From assembly GCF_020166435.1 (NCBI RefSeq), contig NZ_JAINZP010000003.1, forward strand, positions 186,001 through 250,000: 64,000 nucleotides of DNA, written 5' to 3'. The position numbers and the translations under genes were made by a program. This document shows, piece by piece, positions 56,234 through 64,000 of this stretch (position 1 is the first letter of the stretch; each line of letters opens with the position of its first letter). This DNA is from Pectobacterium versatile. Lineage in GTDB: Bacteria > Pseudomonadota > Gammaproteobacteria > Enterobacterales > Enterobacteriaceae. A model generated the notes under the pieces. It saw nothing but the letters and a program-made list of their open reading frames with translations, had not been told where the DNA came from and did not search any database.

Positions 56234-57601
56234 TCATTCGCACAGCACGACTTTAATTGCTAAACCGCCGCGAGACGTTTCACGGTACTTGGCGTTCATG
56301 TCTTTACCTGTTTCATACATGGTTTCAACGACCTTATCCAGCGATACGCGTGGCTCGCTGGTACGGCGCATTGCCATTCTTGCGGCGTTGATCGCCTTTA
56401 CGGAGGCAATGGCGTTGCGTTCAATGCACGGCACCTGAACCTGACCCGCTACCGGATCGCATGTCAGCCCCAGATTATGCTCCATCCCGATTTCTGCCGC
56501 GATGCAGACCTGTTCAGGGCTAGCGCCGAGTAGCTCAGCCAGACCGGCTGCCGCCATCGAACAAGCAACGCCGACTTCTCCCTGACAGCCCACTTCCGCA
56601 CCGGAAATAGAGGCGTTCATTTTGTAGAGCATACCGATAGCGCCGGATGCCAGGAAGTAGCGTAGGTAAGATTCTGGGGTGACGGGTTGAACATAGCGAT
56701 CGTAATAGGCCAGCACGGCGGGAATAATGCCGCACGCGCCGTTCGTCGGTGCTGTGACGACGCGCCCGCCAGCCGCATTTTCTTCCGATACGGCCATCGC
56801 GAACATGTTAACCCAGTCCATCGCATCCATCGGGTCGTTAGAAAAACGATCGTTGATGAACAGCAGGCGATGCAGCGCCGATGCACGGCGCGGAACGCGC
56901 AATGGGCCAGGCAACACGCCTTCTGTATTCATGCCGCGATGCATGCAGTCCTGCATGGTTTTCCATACGTCAGCAAAATAGTGCTCAAGCGCTTCCCGAC
57001 CATGCATCGCAATCTCGTTTTTCAGGACGATGGCGGATAAAGACAGGCAGTGATCGTGACAGTGTTGCAGTAACTTCTGGGCAGAAAAGAACGGATAGGG
57101 CGCGCTTTCCTCTGCCAGATTGGGTTTGCCGAAGTTTTCCTGATCGACGACGAATCCGCCTCCGATGGAGTAATACGTTTTGCTATAGACCAACTCTTGC
57201 TGGTTATAGGCGCGAATGGTCATGCCGTTTTCATGCAGCGGCAGGTTTTCCGGCTGGAAACGCAGGGAGGATTCCAGCGGGAAGCTGACCTCATACTGAC
57301 CGTTGAGCATCGGCAGGCGCTGAGTGTCTTTCACCTGTTGAATAAACGCCGGAATACTATCGATATTTACGCTATCCGGCAGATTACCCGCGAGCCCCAT
57401 AATGATAGCGATATCGGTGTGGTGCCCTTTCCCCGTCAGGGAGAGCGAGCCGTAAATATCAACGACAATACGTGTCACCGATGAGATAAGCGCGCGGTTC
57501 ACCAGATCGTCGGTGAACATTTTACCCGCTTTCATCGGACCGACGGTATGAGAACTGGACGGGCCGATGCCGATTTTGAAGATATCAAATACGCTGACCA
57601 T
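56234..57601 (-). CDS. sdaB: L-serine dehydratase (iron-sulfur)
   Basis: A 455-residue single-chain L-serine ammonia-lyase that converts serine to pyruvate and ammonia. The N-terminal half has IGPSSSHTVGPMKAGKMF and the catalytic half TNGACGIIPAVLAYYD, GCQGEVGVACSMAAAGLAEL and CDPVAGQVQVPCIERNAIAS, whose cysteines hold the 4Fe-4S cluster. It matches SdaA and SdaB almost equally; I use sdaB because sdaC lies upstream on the same strand, as in E. coli sdaCB. The ATG at 57601 has AAGGAA upstream. A 263-bp ERIC with inserts separates it from sdaC. Confidence 0.94.
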   Translation of the reverse strand: MVSVFDIFKIGIGPSSSHTVGPMKAGKMFTDDLVNRALISSVTRIVVDIYGSLSLTGKGHHTDIAIIMGLAGNLPDSVNIDSIPAFIQQVKDTQRLPMLNGQYEVSFPLESSLRFQPENLPLHENGMTIRAYNQQELVYSKTYYSIGGGFVVDQENFGKPNLAEESAPYPFFSAQKLLQHCHDHCLSLSAIVLKNEIAMHGREALEHYFADVWKTMQDCMHRGMNTEGVLPGPLRVPRRASALHRLLFINDRFSNDPMDAMDWVNMFAMAVSEENAAGGRVVTAPTNGACGIIPAVLAYYDRYVQPVTPESYLRYFLASGAIGMLYKMNASISGAEVGCQGEVGVACSMAAAGLAELLGASPEQVCIAAEIGMEHNLGLTCDPVAGQVQVPCIERNAIASVKAINAARMAMRRTSEPRVSLDKVVETMYETGKDMNAKYRETSRGGLAIKVVLCE

Positions 57602-57670
57602 AGCGATTTCCTTGAAAAAAAACGCCGGATACCCGTCATACTTCAAGCCGCATGTGCGTTGGCAATACTC

Positions 57671-57736
57671 GGCTCATCTCTGAGCCTTGCCCTGAAGGGC
57701 CGCCGCAAGCGGCGTTCAAATCAGCTAAGCCGATTT
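57671..57736. repeat. Four-hairpin repeat module, copy 3 (in ERIC left arm)
   Basis: Stems in order: GGCTC/GAGCC, GCCCT/AGGGC, CGCCGC/GCGGCG, AAATC/GATTT, with TTC before the last stem and GTCCT after it. Stem 2 and 3 are closest to the copy at 9694. Confidence 0.7.
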
Positions 57737-57803
57737 GTCCTCACTCACCCCAGTCACTTACTTGAGTAAGCTCCTGGGGATTCGTTCGGTTACCGCGTTA
57801 TTC

Positions 57804-57864
57804 GGCCTTATGGCCTCACCCCTTCGGGGCCAACGCTTTGCGTTGTTCAAAACGCTAACGTTTT
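57804..57864. repeat. Four-hairpin repeat module, copy 4 (in ERIC right arm)
   Basis: Stems in order: GGCC/GGCC, CCCC/GGGG, CAACGC/GCGTTG, AAAACG/CGTTTT. The same TTC linker and following GTCCT as copy 3. Closest to the copy at 44333. Confidence 0.7.
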
Positions 57865-57933
57865 GTCCTGCACTCGAATTATTTAGGGTATGACTAGAAA
57901 ACAACGCGCCGGCGTTAAATTAGGGTGGGGGGA

Positions 57934-59223
57934 TTACAGCAGATCGCGCAGGCTGTAAACGATGGCAGAAATAGCGATCAGTCCCATCAGGGTGACAAAG
58001 ACGTTGCTGATGTGGCCGCTGTATTTCTTCATCGCTGGGACTTTCTGGATGGCATACATCGGCATCAGGAACAGCAGGCACGCGATAATTGGGCCGCCCA
58101 ATGTTTCGATCATGCCCAGAATGCTTGGGTTCAGCGTCGCGACAATCCAGGTGGTGATCAGCATGAACAGCGCAGTGATGCGGTTCAATTTGGTGTTGGA
58201 AATGGTTTTGCCTCTACTGCGCAGGGATTTCACGATCATGCCGTTAAAGCCCTCGCCCGCACCCAGATAGTGACCCAGGAACGATTTAGAGATCGCGATG
58301 GTGGCAATAACTGGTGCCAGATAGCCGATTACTGGGTTGTTAAAGTGGTTCGCCAGATAGGACAGAATAGAAATGTTCTGTGTTTTTGCTTCCATCAGCT
58401 CAACTGGAGAAAGGCTCAGTACGCAGCTGAAAACGAAGAACATCACGGTCAACACCATCATGATGTGGCTGTAAGACAGAATACGTGAGCATTTTTGCTC
58501 TGCGTCATCGCCATATTCTTTACGTTTGGCAACGGCGAAAGAGGAGATGATTGGCGAGTGGTTGAAGGAGAAAACCATCACCGGAATAGCCAGCCATAGT
58601 GTTGCCAACAGACCGTTGCCGGTGACGCTGGAACTCAAAGAAATGTTTTCAAAAACAGAGGTGTTCCAGTTCGGAATTAAATAAAGCGCCAGCAACATCA
58701 GCACGGCAACAAACGGGTAAACCAGAATACTCATGGCCTTAACGATCATCGCTTCACCGAAACGTACAATAAACATTAATCCGAGGATCAATATTAATGA
58801 CAGCAGGGCACGTGGCGGAGAAGGCAAGTGCAATTGGTGAGTAATAAAGCTATCTACCGTATTGGTGATGGCAACGCTATAAACTAATAGGATCGGATAA
58901 ATAGCGAAAAAATAAAGCAAAGTGATTAATTTACCTGCACCAACGCCGAAATGTTCTTCAACGACTTCGGTAATATCTTCGCCACCTTTCTTGCCGGATA
59001 ATACAAAGCGGCATAATGCACGGTGAGAATAATATGTCATCGGGAAAGCAATCAGTGCCATGATAATTAACGGAATTAACCCACCAATACCGGCATTGAT
59101 AGGTAAGAACAATACGCCAGCGCCGATAGCCGTGCCGTAGAGGCCCAGCATCCAGACGGTGTCGCTTTTACGCCATCCTGAAGCCTGTTCTAACACCTGG
59201 CTGCTATCTTGAATGGTGCTCAT
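57934..59223 (-). CDS. sdaC: Serine:H+ symporter SdaC
   Basis: A 429-residue amino-acid transporter of the HAAAP family with about 11 membrane helices. The first helix is [20 protein letters not shown], as in E. coli SdaC, with [20 protein letters not shown] and [16 protein letters not shown] later. It imports L-serine, which sdaB then deaminates. First gene of sdaCB; the promoter lies in the long AT-rich region upstream. Length equals E. coli SdaC (429). Confidence 0.95.
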   Translation of the reverse strand: MSTIQDSSQVLEQASGWRKSDTVWMLGLYGTAIGAGVLFLPINAGIGGLIPLIIMALIAFPMTYYSHRALCRFVLSGKKGGEDITEVVEEHFGVGAGKLITLLYFFAIYPILLVYSVAITNTVDSFITHQLHLPSPPRALLSLILILGLMFIVRFGEAMIVKAMSILVYPFVAVLMLLALYLIPNWNTSVFENISLSSSVTGNGLLATLWLAIPVMVFSFNHSPIISSFAVAKRKEYGDDAEQKCSRILSYSHIMMVLTVMFFVFSCVLSLSPVELMEAKTQNISILSYLANHFNNPVIGYLAPVIATIAISKSFLGHYLGAGEGFNGMIVKSLRSRGKTISNTKLNRITALFMLITTWIVATLNPSILGMIETLGGPIIACLLFLMPMYAIQKVPAMKKYSGHISNVFVTLMGLIAISAIVYSLRDLL

Positions 59224-59778
59224 ATACTGATTTCTCCTCGGTGAACATATTACCCGTTACAAGGGTATTGCCACATGATGTGGATTATAAAAATTACAGT
59301 ATCGGCAAGTTGCCGTTACGGAGTTTAAGAAACGAACGAGACATGTTGCTAATTATGTCAGTAGGTCAATACTGTTTTGTGGCGGCATTCTATATCGTGG
59401 TGGTCAGCGAATAATATTGAGGCGATCACAGAAATGAATTGACGGGGGGTATTTTAATAAATTTTCGAGAAAATTAAAATATCAATCTTGATACTTTAAT
59501 TTAATTTTTTTTAACGAATCTCTATTGATACTTTATTTGGTTTTCGAAAATTAAGGTGTGAGTGGAAAATAAAACAAAACGATTATTTAAATGGTAAACT
59601 CAATTTTGTTGATGTCACGTTTATACTCTAAATTATTTTAGCCATAAGGAATGGCTTGGTTTTTTTGAACAATAATTAGCCTTTAAAAAGGAGTGTTAAG
59701 CGTGTTACCTCATTTGTTTGTATAGCATCTCGGCGTCATCCAGCAGGCAGTGACCTGCCAGATGACGGCTGTGATCCA
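59224..59778. other. AT-rich sdaC leader and purK downstream region
   Basis: No gene is seen in these 555 bases. The sdaC-proximal part is very AT-rich (runs such as TTTAATTTAATTTTTTTTAA near 59500) and should contain the sdaC promoter; Lrp or CRP sites are expected from E. coli but I could not single them out. Near 59735-59766 a GTCATC...GATGAC stem with inner GGCAG/CTGCC lies just after purK and may end the purEK transcript, although no T-run follows. Confidence 0.45.
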
Positions 59779-60849
59779 TCAGGCGATAAGTTTTTTTTCT
59801 GCCCACGCCAGACCGCTGTGGTATTCCTCTGGTAAGAGAGGTGCCAGCAATTGCAGCGTGTGTTGCAACTGCACGGTGTCCGACGACGGTAGATTGAGGT
59901 GCCCAACTTTGCGGCCAGGACGAACCTCTTTTTCATACCAGTGTAAATGCACCAGCGGCAGCGCCAGCCAGTTGTTATTCACGTCCGTCCCGATCAAGTT
60001 GACCATCACCGACTGCGTTTCGACAACCGGCACTGGCAGCGGCAGGTCCAGAATGGCACGTAGGTGGAGTTCAAACTGGCTAATCGACGCACCATTTTGC
60101 GTCCAGTGTCCGCTATTGTGTACGCGTGGAGCCAGCTCGTTAATAAGCAGGTGGTCGCCGACAATAAAGCATTCCATCGCCATCACACCCACATAACCCA
60201 GCGCATTCATTATTGCAGACAGCATCTGTTCGGCCTGCTGCTGCAACTGCGGATCGGGCTGAGGGAAAGCCACGCTGGTGCGCAGAATGCCATCCTGATG
60301 CAGGTTATGAGTGAGCGGGTAGAACACACATTTGCCGTGCGTATTGCGGGCACCCACCAGCGAGACTTCGCCAGAAAAGTTAATGCCCTGCTCAACGATG
60401 CATTCGCCATAGCAGTCAGCGGGCAGCGTTTGCTGTTCGCCATCGCGCAAGCGCCACTGCCCACGGCCGTCGTAACCACCGACGCGACGTTTAACGATCG
60501 CGAGTTCACCTAATGAGGCAAAGACGTGTGGCCATTCATCGGCACTAGCCAGCAACTGCCAAGGCGCGGTTGCCAGATTCAGCGAGTCCAGCAGCTGCTT
60601 TTGCGTCAGGCGATCGGCCAGACGCGGGAAAATATCGCGGTTCGCAAACGCCGTGTGCTCGGCCAGCTCACGGGTGAGCGCCGTTTCCGGCCAACGTTCG
60701 ATCTCGGCGGTAATGACACTGTTATGAAACGGAACCGACTCCGGCTCTGCATCCAGCCCCACTGGGTAAACCGCAATGCCTAGCGGTTCACCAGCCTGAC
60801 GCAGCATTCTGCCCAACTGACCATTGCCTAATACGCAGACCGGTTTCAT
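59779..60849 (-). CDS. purK: 5-(carboxyamino)imidazole ribonucleotide synthase PurK
   Basis: PurK carboxylates AIR with ATP and bicarbonate in de novo purine synthesis. The 356-residue ATP-grasp protein begins [20 protein letters not shown]. Its ATP-binding segments include [19 protein letters not shown] and [20 protein letters not shown] followed by [15 protein letters not shown]. Length matches E. coli PurK (355). It overlaps purE by four bases (ATGA), giving translational coupling. Confidence 0.96.
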   Translation of the reverse strand: MKPVCVLGNGQLGRMLRQAGEPLGIAVYPVGLDAEPESVPFHNSVITAEIERWPETALTRELAEHTAFANRDIFPRLADRLTQKQLLDSLNLATAPWQLLASADEWPHVFASLGELAIVKRRVGGYDGRGQWRLRDGEQQTLPADCYGECIVEQGINFSGEVSLVGARNTHGKCVFYPLTHNLHQDGILRTSVAFPQPDPQLQQQAEQMLSAIMNALGYVGVMAMECFIVGDHLLINELAPRVHNSGHWTQNGASISQFELHLRAILDLPLPVPVVETQSVMVNLIGTDVNNNWLALPLVHLHWYEKEVRPGRKVGHLNLPSSDTVQLQHTLQLLAPLLPEEYHSGLAWAEKKLIA

Positions 60850-61355
60850 GCCTCCTCCCGCGGATCGGGATGAGAGAGCACATCATCGGTTTGCGCCTGA
60901 CGCCAGTCTGCCAGTCGGGTGGCGATGTCATTGTCATGCAGGGCAAGAATTTGTGCGGCCAGCAGAGCCGCATTCGCTGCGCCCGCTTTGCCAATCGCCA
61001 ATGTGCCGACTGGGATGCCGCGAGGCATTTGGACGATGGAATACAGGCTGTCTACCCCGCTCAGCGTTGAGCTTTGTACCGGCACGCCAAGCACGGGAAC
61101 CAGCGTTTTTGCTGCCAGCATACCCGGCAGGTGTGCTGCGCCGCCTGCGCCCGCAATAATCACATCAAAACCGTTCTGTGCCGCTTGCTCAGCAAAGCTG
61201 AACAGCTTATCTGGCGTCCGGTGTGCGGAAACGACTTCGGTATGAAAAGGAATGTTCAGCGTGGTGAGGATTTCCGCAGCAAACTGCATGGTGGCCCAGT
61301 CACTCTTTGAACCCATGAGGATGGCAATTTTAGCCGGGGCAACGTTGGATGACAT
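60846..61355 (-). CDS. purE: N5-carboxyaminoimidazole ribonucleotide mutase PurE
   Basis: PurE moves the carboxyl group of N5-CAIR to give CAIR. A 169-residue class I Pur[16 protein letters not shown] binds the phosphate, the catalytic His is in [12 protein letters not shown], and [16 protein letters not shown] closes the site. The ATG at 61355 gives the normal family length; an upstream in-frame extension is rejected. First gene of purEK, with a PurR-type operator about 105 bp upstream. Confidence 0.96.
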   Translation of the reverse strand: MSSNVAPAKIAILMGSKSDWATMQFAAEILTTLNIPFHTEVVSAHRTPDKLFSFAEQAAQNGFDVIIAGAGGAAHLPGMLAAKTLVPVLGVPVQSSTLSGVDSLYSIVQMPRGIPVGTLAIGKAGAANAALLAAQILALHDNDIATRLADWRQAQTDDVLSHPDPREEA

Positions 61356-61459
61356 GCCTGTAACGCTCCTGTGATTGTACGTGTTCGTGACGCGTTCGCG
61401 TCGGCCAGACAGTGAGGGTCTGGCGTTGAGGGCGTAGAGCATATCACGCCATTATGGCG

Positions 61460-61475
61460 AGGAAAACGGTTGCGT
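61460..61475 (-). promoter_or_regulatory. PurR operator (PUR box)
   Basis: On the minus strand ACGCAACCGTTTTCCT matches the PurR box ACGCAAACGTTTTCCT at 15 of 16 bases. It stands upstream of purE, the same target as in E. coli. Confidence 0.9.
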
Positions 61476-61533
61476 ATGCGGAAATGCAGGAGGAATAAGG
61501 CGAGAGACCGTTAAGTCAATGTCAAGAAACGCA

Positions 61534-62256
61534 TTAAAATGGGAAAGAAATCAGTTCGATATTTTGTGGCGTGACCTTAATCATCGACCCTTCTTCATGC
61601 CAGGCTCCGAGAACGGCGCGACGACCAGACGATTCACCGAGATCGACCTGATGAATGGCCGGGCGGTGCGTGTGGCCGTGGATCATCGTTTCCACCTGAT
61701 AATGCCGTAAGCGTTCAAGTACGGTGTCGTGACTGACATCCATAATCTGCTGCGATTTTTTTTGGTTTTCGTGCAGGCTAGTTGACCGCATTTTCGCCGC
61801 AATTTTCATACGTAGCGACAGCGGTAATAGCAGGAAGAGTCGCTGAATGAACGGGTTGTGTACCCGACGGCGGAATTGCTGATAATGCTGATCGTCAGTG
61901 CACAGGGTATCGCCATGCAGAATGAGAATCTTTTGGCCGTAGAGATCGAGCACTGTTTCTGTCGGCAGCAGTGTCATTCCGCTTTGCTTGGCGAAACGCT
62001 TACCGATCAGGAAATCACGGTTACCGTGCACGAAATAGCAGGGAATGCCGCGCTGATGTAAGGCATACAGTTCCGTGGCGACAGTCGCATGCAGCGGCTG
62101 AGGATCGTCGTCACCTATCCAGGCGTCGAACAGGTCGCCAAGTATGTACAGCGCATCGGCATGGATCGCGTCATGGCGTAAAAAACGCAGAAAACCGGCG
62201 GTAATCGCCGGTTCATGAACACTTAAATGCAGATCGGCAATGAACAGCGTTGCCAT
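61534..62256 (-). CDS. lpxH: UDP-2,3-diacylglucosamine diphosphatase LpxH
   Basis: LpxH hydrolyses UDP-2,3-diacylglucosamine to lipid X in lipid A synthesis, at the inner face of the membrane. A 240-residue calcineurin-type phosphoesterase with metal ligands in [30 protein letters not shown] and [12 protein letters not shown]. Length equals E. coli LpxH (240). It lies ten bases after ppiB, in a ppiB-lpxH operon, as in E. coli. Confidence 0.96.
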   Translation of the reverse strand: MATLFIADLHLSVHEPAITAGFLRFLRHDAIHADALYILGDLFDAWIGDDDPQPLHATVATELYALHQRGIPCYFVHGNRDFLIGKRFAKQSGMTLLPTETVLDLYGQKILILHGDTLCTDDQHYQQFRRRVHNPFIQRLFLLLPLSLRMKIAAKMRSTSLHENQKKSQQIMDVSHDTVLERLRHYQVETMIHGHTHRPAIHQVDLGESSGRRAVLGAWHEEGSMIKVTPQNIELISFPF

Positions 62257-62266
62257 GCAGGTCGGA

Positions 62267-62761
62267 TTATTCGCTGATCGTTACGTGGGTAATCACCACG
62301 TCTTCTTTCGGTACGTCCTGATGCATGCCGCTGCGGCCGGTAGCAACGCCTTTGATTTTATCAACAACGTCCATGCCTTCGGTGACTTCAGCGAATACGC
62401 AGTAGCCCCAACCATCGGCACGCTCTGAACGGAAGTTCAGGAAATCGTTATCAACGAGGTTGATAAAGAACTGGGCAGTCGCAGAGTGCGGATCGTTGGT
62501 ACGTGCCATCGCCAGCGTGCCACGGGTATTTTTCAGGCCGTTGTTGGCTTCATTTTTGATTGTCGCATTGGTTTCTTTCTGATCCATGCCGGGAGCGAAG
62601 CCGCCGCCCTGAATCATAAAACCATTAATCACGCGGTGAAAAATCGTGTTGTCATAAAAACCGCTGCGACAGTAGTTCAGGAAATTTTCTACGGTAACCG
62701 GCGCTTTGTCTGCAAACGTGTTAATAACGATATCGCCGTGGTTGGTATGAAGCGTAATCAT
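62267..62761 (-). CDS. ppiB: Peptidyl-prolyl cis-trans isomerase B (cyclophilin)
   Basis: A 164-residue cytoplasmic cyclophilin that speeds proline isomerisation in folding. The catalytic Arg and active-site strand are in [15 protein letters not shown], followed by [20 protein letters not shown]. Same length as E. coli PpiB. No signal peptide, in contrast to PpiA. It is divergent from the doxX-family gene, with a 422-bp gap, and starts the ppiB-lpxH pair. Confidence 0.96.
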   Translation of the reverse strand: MITLHTNHGDIVINTFADKAPVTVENFLNYCRSGFYDNTIFHRVINGFMIQGGGFAPGMDQKETNATIKNEANNGLKNTRGTLAMARTNDPHSATAQFFINLVDNDFLNFRSERADGWGYCVFAEVTEGMDVVDKIKGVATGRSGMHQDVPKEDVVITHVTISE

Positions 62762-63183
62762 AATAATGAACCCTAGATAGCCTTAGTGATTAAGAGGGCA
62801 GTTCACAAAAGACGGTGAACAAGCAAGAGCGCTGTTATAGCATAACTGGTCGATTGAGTCAGTACTTCGCGTTTACCACACCGCTGTTGGCGGTTGGATA
62901 GATGAGAAAATCGTATAAAAAGGTTTACTACTCTGATTTTGGTAGACGTCACATAATATGTGCGCTTAAGAATAGTGCGCAATAAGGTGTTAATCAGGCA
63001 ATAGAGACTTTTAAAAACAAATAAATTGATCAAAATTTCAAATAAAAGTTAATTAATTTGAATGAGATTTTTGTTGCCCCAGATCAATGTTTTGCGTAAT
63101 CAACGTGTTCTTTTTTTGTGGCTCAGATTAATCTGAGAGTAATTCTTATTCTTCATAAATAACTCTAAAGAGATAGGTGAACT
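62762..63183. other. Control region between ppiB and the doxX-family gene
   Basis: No gene is seen in these 422 bases. They hold the divergent promoters of ppiB and the doxX-family gene. The middle is AT-rich. The one clear site is the palindrome at 63122-63137. Confidence 0.5.
63122..63137. promoter_or_regulatory. 16-bp perfect palindrome upstream of the doxX-family gene
   Basis: CTCAGATTAATCTGAG is a perfect inverted repeat 46 bp before the start codon, where an operator overlapping a promoter would lie. The binding protein is unknown; symmetry and length would suit a TetR-, MarR- or LysR-type dimer. Confidence 0.55.
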
Positions 63184-63615
63184 ATGCTGGGTATTCTGGA
63201 TAGTGTTAATCGTTTATTAGACAAACCGGATTTTGGCAAACTGTTTTTGCGCGTATCTTTCAGTGTTTTGATGCTGTTTCATGGCTGGCATAAGGTACAC
63301 GGTGGAATCGGTGCCATTGAAGGCATGCTGACTTCGGCAGGGCTCCCTGCTTTTGTTGGTTACGGTGTCTATGTCGGAGAAGTCATCACTCCGATCCTGA
63401 TGATTCTCGGCATTTTTACACGTCCTTCTGCGCTGGTTTTCTCCTTCACGATGGTGGTGGCGACGTTACTGGTTAACGCTGGTGGTTTCGTTACGCTGGC
63501 CAAAACCGGTGCCTGGGGTGTTGAAGGTACGGCGGTGTTCTTCTTCGCGGGTATCGCGATTGCCCTGCTTGGCAGCGGAAAATATTCTGTGATGTCGAAT
63601 CCGCGTTGGCGCTAA
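63184..63615 (+). CDS. DoxX-family membrane protein
   Basis: A 143-residue inner-membrane protein with four helices. The first helix FLRVSFSVLMLFHGWHKVHGG, then YGVYVGEVITPILMILGIFT, is the DoxX pattern (similar to E. coli YqjF/YphA). The molecular role of the family is unsettled; some members are linked to thiosulfate/quinone chemistry or redox stress. AGGTG lies close to the ATG. It is monocistronic with its own terminator, inserted between the divergent ppiB and cysS, which are direct neighbours in E. coli. Confidence 0.88.
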   Translation: MLGILDSVNRLLDKPDFGKLFLRVSFSVLMLFHGWHKVHGGIGAIEGMLTSAGLPAFVGYGVYVGEVITPILMILGIFTRPSALVFSFTMVVATLLVNAGGFVTLAKTGAWGVEGTAVFFFAGIAIALLGSGKYSVMSNPRWR

Positions 63616-63663
63616 TTGTTTTTTGTTAGCTGAACGTTTTTTCGTCAGCAACGTCGATTGTAT

Positions 63664-63691
63664 GAAATGGCCCGGAAATCTGGGCCATTTC
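63664..63691 (+). terminator. Terminator after the doxX-family gene
   Basis: GAAATGGCCC and GGGCCATTTC form a perfect ten-base stem with an eight-base loop, followed by ATTTTTATCC. A good intrinsic terminator. Confidence 0.9.
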
Positions 63692-63899
63692 ATTTTTATC
63701 CTTTCTCGCTTATTCCCTCTTCTTAACCTTGCAATACAATAGGGTTCAGGTTTCAATACGCCGTTGGGGTGTAAACCCTGAATGCATTGATGTTACTGAC
63801 GCTACCTGCGGCGGTGATTGACCTATCGTGTGAACGCTATGCTTTGTGAAGCCCATTTTTTTGTGAAAACCATTTTTATAAAAACACTGGAACGCCCTG

Positions 63900-64000
63900 A
63901 TGCTAAAGATTTTTAATACGCTGAGTCGCCAAAAAGAGGAATTTAAACCCATCCACGCCGGTCGGGTGGGAATGTATGTGTGTGGCATCACCGTTTATGA
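63900..64000 (+). CDS. cysS: Cysteinyl-tRNA synthetase, 5' end (partial)
   Basis: The first 33 codons of CysS, running off the window. [20 protein letters not shown] and [13 protein letters not shown] match E. coli CysS; the Cys of [10 protein letters not shown] is one of the zinc ligands that select cysteine. The enzyme charges tRNA-Cys in the cytoplasm. It is divergent from ppiB-lpxH-purEK as in E. coli. The ribosome site upstream of the ATG is weak (TGGAACG). Confidence 0.95.
   Translation, partial: MLKIFNTLSRQKEEFKPIHAGRVGMYVCGITVY

Larger units (their letters stand above)
57629..57891. repeat. ERIC element enlarged by two hairpin-module inserts
   Basis: Outer arms ATACCCGTCATACTTCAAG and TTATTTAGGGTAT and the core CTCACCCCAGTCACTTACTT / AGTAAGCTCCTGGGGATTC are those of ERIC, but the element is 263 bp, about twice the usual 126. 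An extra block is present in each arm (57671-57736 and 57804-57864), each with four consecutive hairpins. It fills the gap between sdaC and sdaB, inside the operon, so it will fold in the mRNA. Confidence 0.85.

Noticed and set aside
1-64000. CRISPR arrays, tRNA or rRNA genes
   Set aside because: No regular spacer-repeat pattern, cloverleaf or rRNA segment was recognised on either strand by reading.

Overview
The window looks like a chromosomal segment of a soft-rot enterobacterium, almost certainly Pectobacterium. Proteins such as NupC, Ppk, PurE, PsiE, ThiD and MdtABC read like close relatives of their E. coli counterparts, and several neighbourhoods are those of E. coli (mdtABCD-baeSR, trhP-cyaR, ppk-ppx with yfgG, purEK-lpxH-ppiB-cysS). 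A complete galactan-degradation (gan) cluster, as known from Dickeya and Pectobacterium, marks the plant-pathogen lifestyle. All names are from reading the sequence; no database search was run.

Layout. 1-3540: the 3' end of a modular polyketide synthase gene (DH-KR-ACP) followed by an internally deleted IS3-family element. 3750-8500: core genes, with an intact TPP riboswitch in front of a thiM that has lost its C-terminal half, then thiD, psiE, yegS, the sRNA CyaR and trhP. 8500-25000: yqjG, two acetyltransferase genes, the mdtABCD-baeSR multidrug efflux/two-component operon, nupC and an aldo/keto reductase. 25400-40560: the gan cluster (ganEFGAB, ganK, ganL, ganR) and galTK. Galactan is cut in the periplasm by GanA, oligogalactosides enter through GanL and GanEFGK, GanB releases galactose, and GalK/GalT feed it into the Leloir pathway. 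GalR-like operators and CRP-like sites lie in front of ganE/ganK, ganL and galT, which suggests one GanR regulon. 40560-49000: hicAB, mgtE, ohrR-ohr, yfgG, a small YjfB-like gene behind a textbook sigma-28 promoter, ppx and ppk. 49000-54000: pstCAB-type phosphate transporter genes with enlarged permeases. 54000-56200: an AT-rich accessory patch with a secreted YolA-like protein, an unrecognised Ser/Asn-rich protein and a lone Xre regulator. 56200-64000: sdaCB, purEK, lpxH, ppiB, a doxX-family gene and the start of cysS.

The most unusual layer is non-coding. Besides ERIC elements, I see three further families of dispersed structured repeats. Family A has three copies, two with terminal inverted repeats. 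Family B has two copies of one long hairpin. A four-hairpin module has four copies, two of them inserted in the arms of an ERIC. Between copies many stems keep their pairing while their sequence changes. Several copies sit inside operons (mdtC-mdtD, sdaC-sdaB, next to the gan operon).
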